Shown here: positions 62,040 through 64,000 of the stretch, piece by piece
Layout: each line of letters starts with the position of its first letter
How positions within the stretch are numbered: the stretch's first letter is position 1
Assembly: GCA_001314655.1 (NCBI GenBank)
Contig: LJSF01000043.1
Coordinates: 248,001 to 312,000 of the forward strand
Direction: 5' to 3'
Origin: Rhodobacteraceae bacterium HLUCCA08
GTDB lineage: Bacteria; Pseudomonadota; Alphaproteobacteria; Rhodobacterales; Rhodobacteraceae
DNA: 64,000 nt
The notes under the pieces: model-generated
The model's input: the letters and a program-made list of their open reading frames with translations, nothing else
Told to the model about the DNA's origin: nothing
Database searches by the model: none
Program-made: the position numbers and the translations under genes

Positions 62040-64000
62040 TTACTCCGCCGCGACCGGCCTTGGGTCGGCGAGGGTCACGATGTCGGTCATGATCCGGTTC
62101 AATTCGAAATCCTTGGGAGTATAGACCCGGGAAACGCCCATGGCGCGCAGCGCCTCCGCATCCTTTTCGGGAATGATGCCGCCGGCGACGACCGGGACAT
62201 GGGACAGGCCCGCCTCGCGCAGACGCTCCAGCACCTCGCGGACCAGCGGCACGTGGCTGCCCGACAGGATCGACAGGCCGATGACATGGGCCTGGTCCCG
62301 GGCGGCGGCCTCGACCAGCTCCTCGGGCGTCAGGCGGATGCCGTCATAGGTGATGTCCATGCCGCAATCGCGGGCCCTGGCGGCGATCTGTTCGGCGCCG
62401 TTGGAATGTCCATCCAGGCCCGGCTTGCCGACCAGGAATTTCAGCCGCCGGCCCAGGGCGTCCGAGACCGCGTCGACCCGGTCGCGCAGGTCTTCCAGCC
62501 CTTCGGTCCGGTTCGACGGGTTCTTGCTGACGCCGGTCGGGCCGCGGTAGAGGCCGTGCACCTCGCGCACCACGCCGGCCCATTCGCCTGTGGTGGCGCC
62601 GGCCCGGGCGGCGGCGATGGAGGCGGGCATGATGTTGCGCCCGTCGCGGGCGGCGGCGCGCAGCTCTTCCAGCGCCGCTTGCACGGCGCTGTCATCGCGG
62701 TCCGCGCGCCAGGCGTCCAGGCGGGCCAGCTGGTCGGCCTCGGCCTGCGGATCGCTGACCATGATCGCATCCGGCCCGGCGGTCAGCGGGCTGGCCTCTC
62801 CGGTCTGGTAGCGGTTGACGCCGACCACGACGGTTTCGCCGGCCTCGATCGCGGCGATGCGGGCGGCGTTCGACTCAACCAGCCGCGATTTCATGTAGCC
62901 GATGGCCTTGACCGCGCCGCCCATGGCGTCGATCTGGGCCAGTTCGGCCCGGGCACCCTGTTTCAGCGCCTCGACCTTGGCGGTCACGACCGGGTTTCCG
63001 TCGAACAGGTCGCCATATTCCAGCAGGTCGGTTTCATAGGCCAGGATCTGCTGCATCCGCAGCGACCATTGCTGATCCCAGGGGCGGGGCAGGCCCAGCG
63101 CCTCGTTCCAGGCGGGCAATTGCACGGCGCGGGCGCGGGCGTTCTTCGACAGGGTGACGGCCAGGGTTTCGAGCAGGATCCGGTAGACGTTGTTTTCCGG
63201 CTGCTGTTCGGTCAGGCCCAGCGAATTGACCTGCACGCCATAGCGGAACCGGCGGTATTTCGGATCGGTCACCCCGTAGCGGGTTTCGCAGATTTCGTCC
63301 CACAATTCGACGAAGGCGCGCATCTTGCACATTTCGGTGACGAAGCGGATGCCGGCATTCACGAAAAAGGAAATCCGTCCGACCATGTCCGGGAAATCGG
63401 CCGCGTCGACCTTTTCCTTGAGGTCGTCCAGGACCGCCGTCGCCGTGGCCAGGGCAAAGGCAAGCTCTTCCTCGGGCGTCGCGCCGGCCTCTTGCAGATG
63501 ATAGGAACAGACGTTCATCGGGTTCCATTTCGGCAGGTGCGCCCGGGTATAGGCCGCAACGTCGGTGATCATCCGCAACGAGGGTTCGGGCGGGCAGATA
63601 TAAGTGCCGCGGCTGAGGTATTCCTTGATCAGGTCGTTCTGCACCGTGCCTTGCAGTTTCGTGACATCGGCCCCCTGTTCCTCGGCCACGGCGATATACA
63701 GCGCCAGCAGCCAGGGCGCCGTGGCGTTGATCGTCATCGAGGTGTTCATCTGTTCCAGCGGGATCTGGTCGAACAGGGCCGCCATGTCGCCCAGATGGCA
63801 GATCGGGACGCCGACCTTGCCGACCTCGCCCCGCGACAGGACATGGTCGCTGTCATAGCCGGTCTGGGTCGGCAGGTCGAAGGCCACCGACAGGCCGGTC
63901 TGCCCCCGGGCAAGGTTCGCGCGGTAAAGCTCGTTCGAGGCCTTCGCGGTGGAATGCCCGGCATAGGTGCGGAACAGCCAGGGGCGGTCCTTGCCATGGT
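62040..64000 (-). CDS. ecm: (2R)-ethylmalonyl-CoA mutase Ecm (5' end cut by window)
   Basis: A B12-dependent acyl-CoA mutase with about 653 codons visible. The N-terminus runs off the end, but the first visible residues (HGKDRPWLFRTYAGHS) are close to the usual beginning. The catalytic barrel contains FDLPTQTGYDSDH, TSMTINATAPWLL and CSYHLQEAGA. The C-terminal cobalamin domain has the base-off motif GLDGHSNG (DxHxxG) near the last 130 residues. It converts ethylmalonyl-CoA to methylsuccinyl-CoA. Methylmalonyl-CoA mutase is similar, but the fused single-chain form of this length beside mcl2/mch supports Ecm. Confidence 0.88.
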   Translation of the reverse strand, partial: HGKDRPWLFRTYAGHSTAKASNELYRANLARGQTGLSVAFDLPTQTGYDSDHVLSRGEVGKVGVPICHLGDMAALFDQIPLEQMNTSMTINATAPWLLALYIAVAEEQGADVTKLQGTVQNDLIKEYLSRGTYICPPEPSLRMITDVAAYTRAHLPKWNPMNVCSYHLQEAGATPEEELAFALATATAVLDDLKEKVDAADFPDMVGRISFFVNAGIRFVTEMCKMRAFVELWDEICETRYGVTDPKYRRFRYGVQVNSLGLTEQQPENNVYRILLETLAVTLSKNARARAVQLPAWNEALGLPRPWDQQWSLRMQQILAYETDLLEYGDLFDGNPVVTAKVEALKQGARAELAQIDAMGGAVKAIGYMKSRLVESNAARIAAIEAGETVVVGVNRYQTGEASPLTAGPDAIMVSDPQAEADQLARLDAWRADRDDSAVQAALEELRAAARDGRNIMPASIAAARAGATTGEWAGVVREVHGLYRGPTGVSKNPSNRTEGLEDLRDRVDAVSDALGRRLKFLVGKPGLDGHSNGAEQIAARARDCGMDITYDGIRLTPEELVEAAARDQAHVIGLSILSGSHVPLVREVLERLREAGLSHVPVVAGGIIPEKDAEALRAMGVSRVYTPKDFELNRIMTDIVTLADPRPVAAE

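Overview
The window is high-GC, gene-dense DNA from an alphaproteobacterium of the order Rhodobacterales (Roseobacter/Rhodobacter-type). The evidence is the taurine cluster tauR/tpa-tauABC/xsc/soeABC, the arrangement mdh-sucCD-sucAB-lpd next to mcl2-nnrU-mch-sdhCDAB-ecm (as in Rhodobacter sphaeroides), a FYDLN-acid protein, HemP, and an HvrA-type H-NS protein. I saw no insertion sequence, prophage, CRISPR array, rRNA or replication origin. Both ends cut genes: hemE at base 1 and ecm at base 64000.

Layout. 1-2760: haem genes hemE (partial) and hemC, plus an unknown membrane-anchored protein. 2891-4484: FAD-linked 2-hydroxyacid dehydrogenase and tRNA-Met. 4524-17906: a taurine/sulfonate dissimilation island. 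Taurine is imported (TauABC) and transaminated (Tpa); sulfoacetaldehyde is cleaved to acetyl phosphate and sulfite (Xsc), and sulfite is oxidised on the cytoplasmic side of the membrane (SoeABC). TauR is the likely activator, and TauR-type direct repeats are visible. A 68-aa membrane protein is wedged between soeA and soeB, coupled on both sides. 18000-20821: copA-cueR with a textbook CueR promoter. 21011-25912: hexuronate/KDG catabolism (kdgK, uxaC, uxuB), with hemP and a partner between. 25919-28873: a coupled operon of a maleate-isomerase-like protein, an M24 hydrolase and a diaminopropionate-lyase-like enzyme, substrate unknown. 29002-31091: tRNA-Ala, FYDLN protein, YgjP-type metalloprotein and a GntR regulator.

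31254-50078, nearly all on the minus strand: the TCA block mdh ... sucC-sucD ... sucA-sucB ... lpd. It is interrupted by three dissimilar sulfotransferase-family genes, a glycosyltransferase, small secreted proteins and lipoproteins, a MAPEG protein, an L,D-transpeptidase gene that has lost its catalytic core, a PAP2/outer-membrane-barrel fusion and a tandem pair of EF-hand proteins. 50906-57790 (plus strand): mcl2-nnrU-DUF1737-mch (ethylmalonyl-CoA pathway), then sdhCDAB with two lipoprotein genes between sdhA and sdhB. 57931-64000: DUF1989 protein, aldo/keto reductase, deoD, two tandem secreted DUF4329-like proteins, an H-NS/HvrA protein and ecm (partial).

Regulatory logic read from the sequence: sucC and sdhC share a pair of GTGATCAC palindromes with exactly the same 21-bp spacing. 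mdh, sdhC and uxaC share a LacI-type GTTAGCG(C/G)TA box. Together these suggest coordinated control of TCA, ethylmalonyl-CoA and hexuronate genes, plausibly by the AkgR (GntR) and CceR (LacI) regulators known in R. sphaeroides. That assignment is inference.
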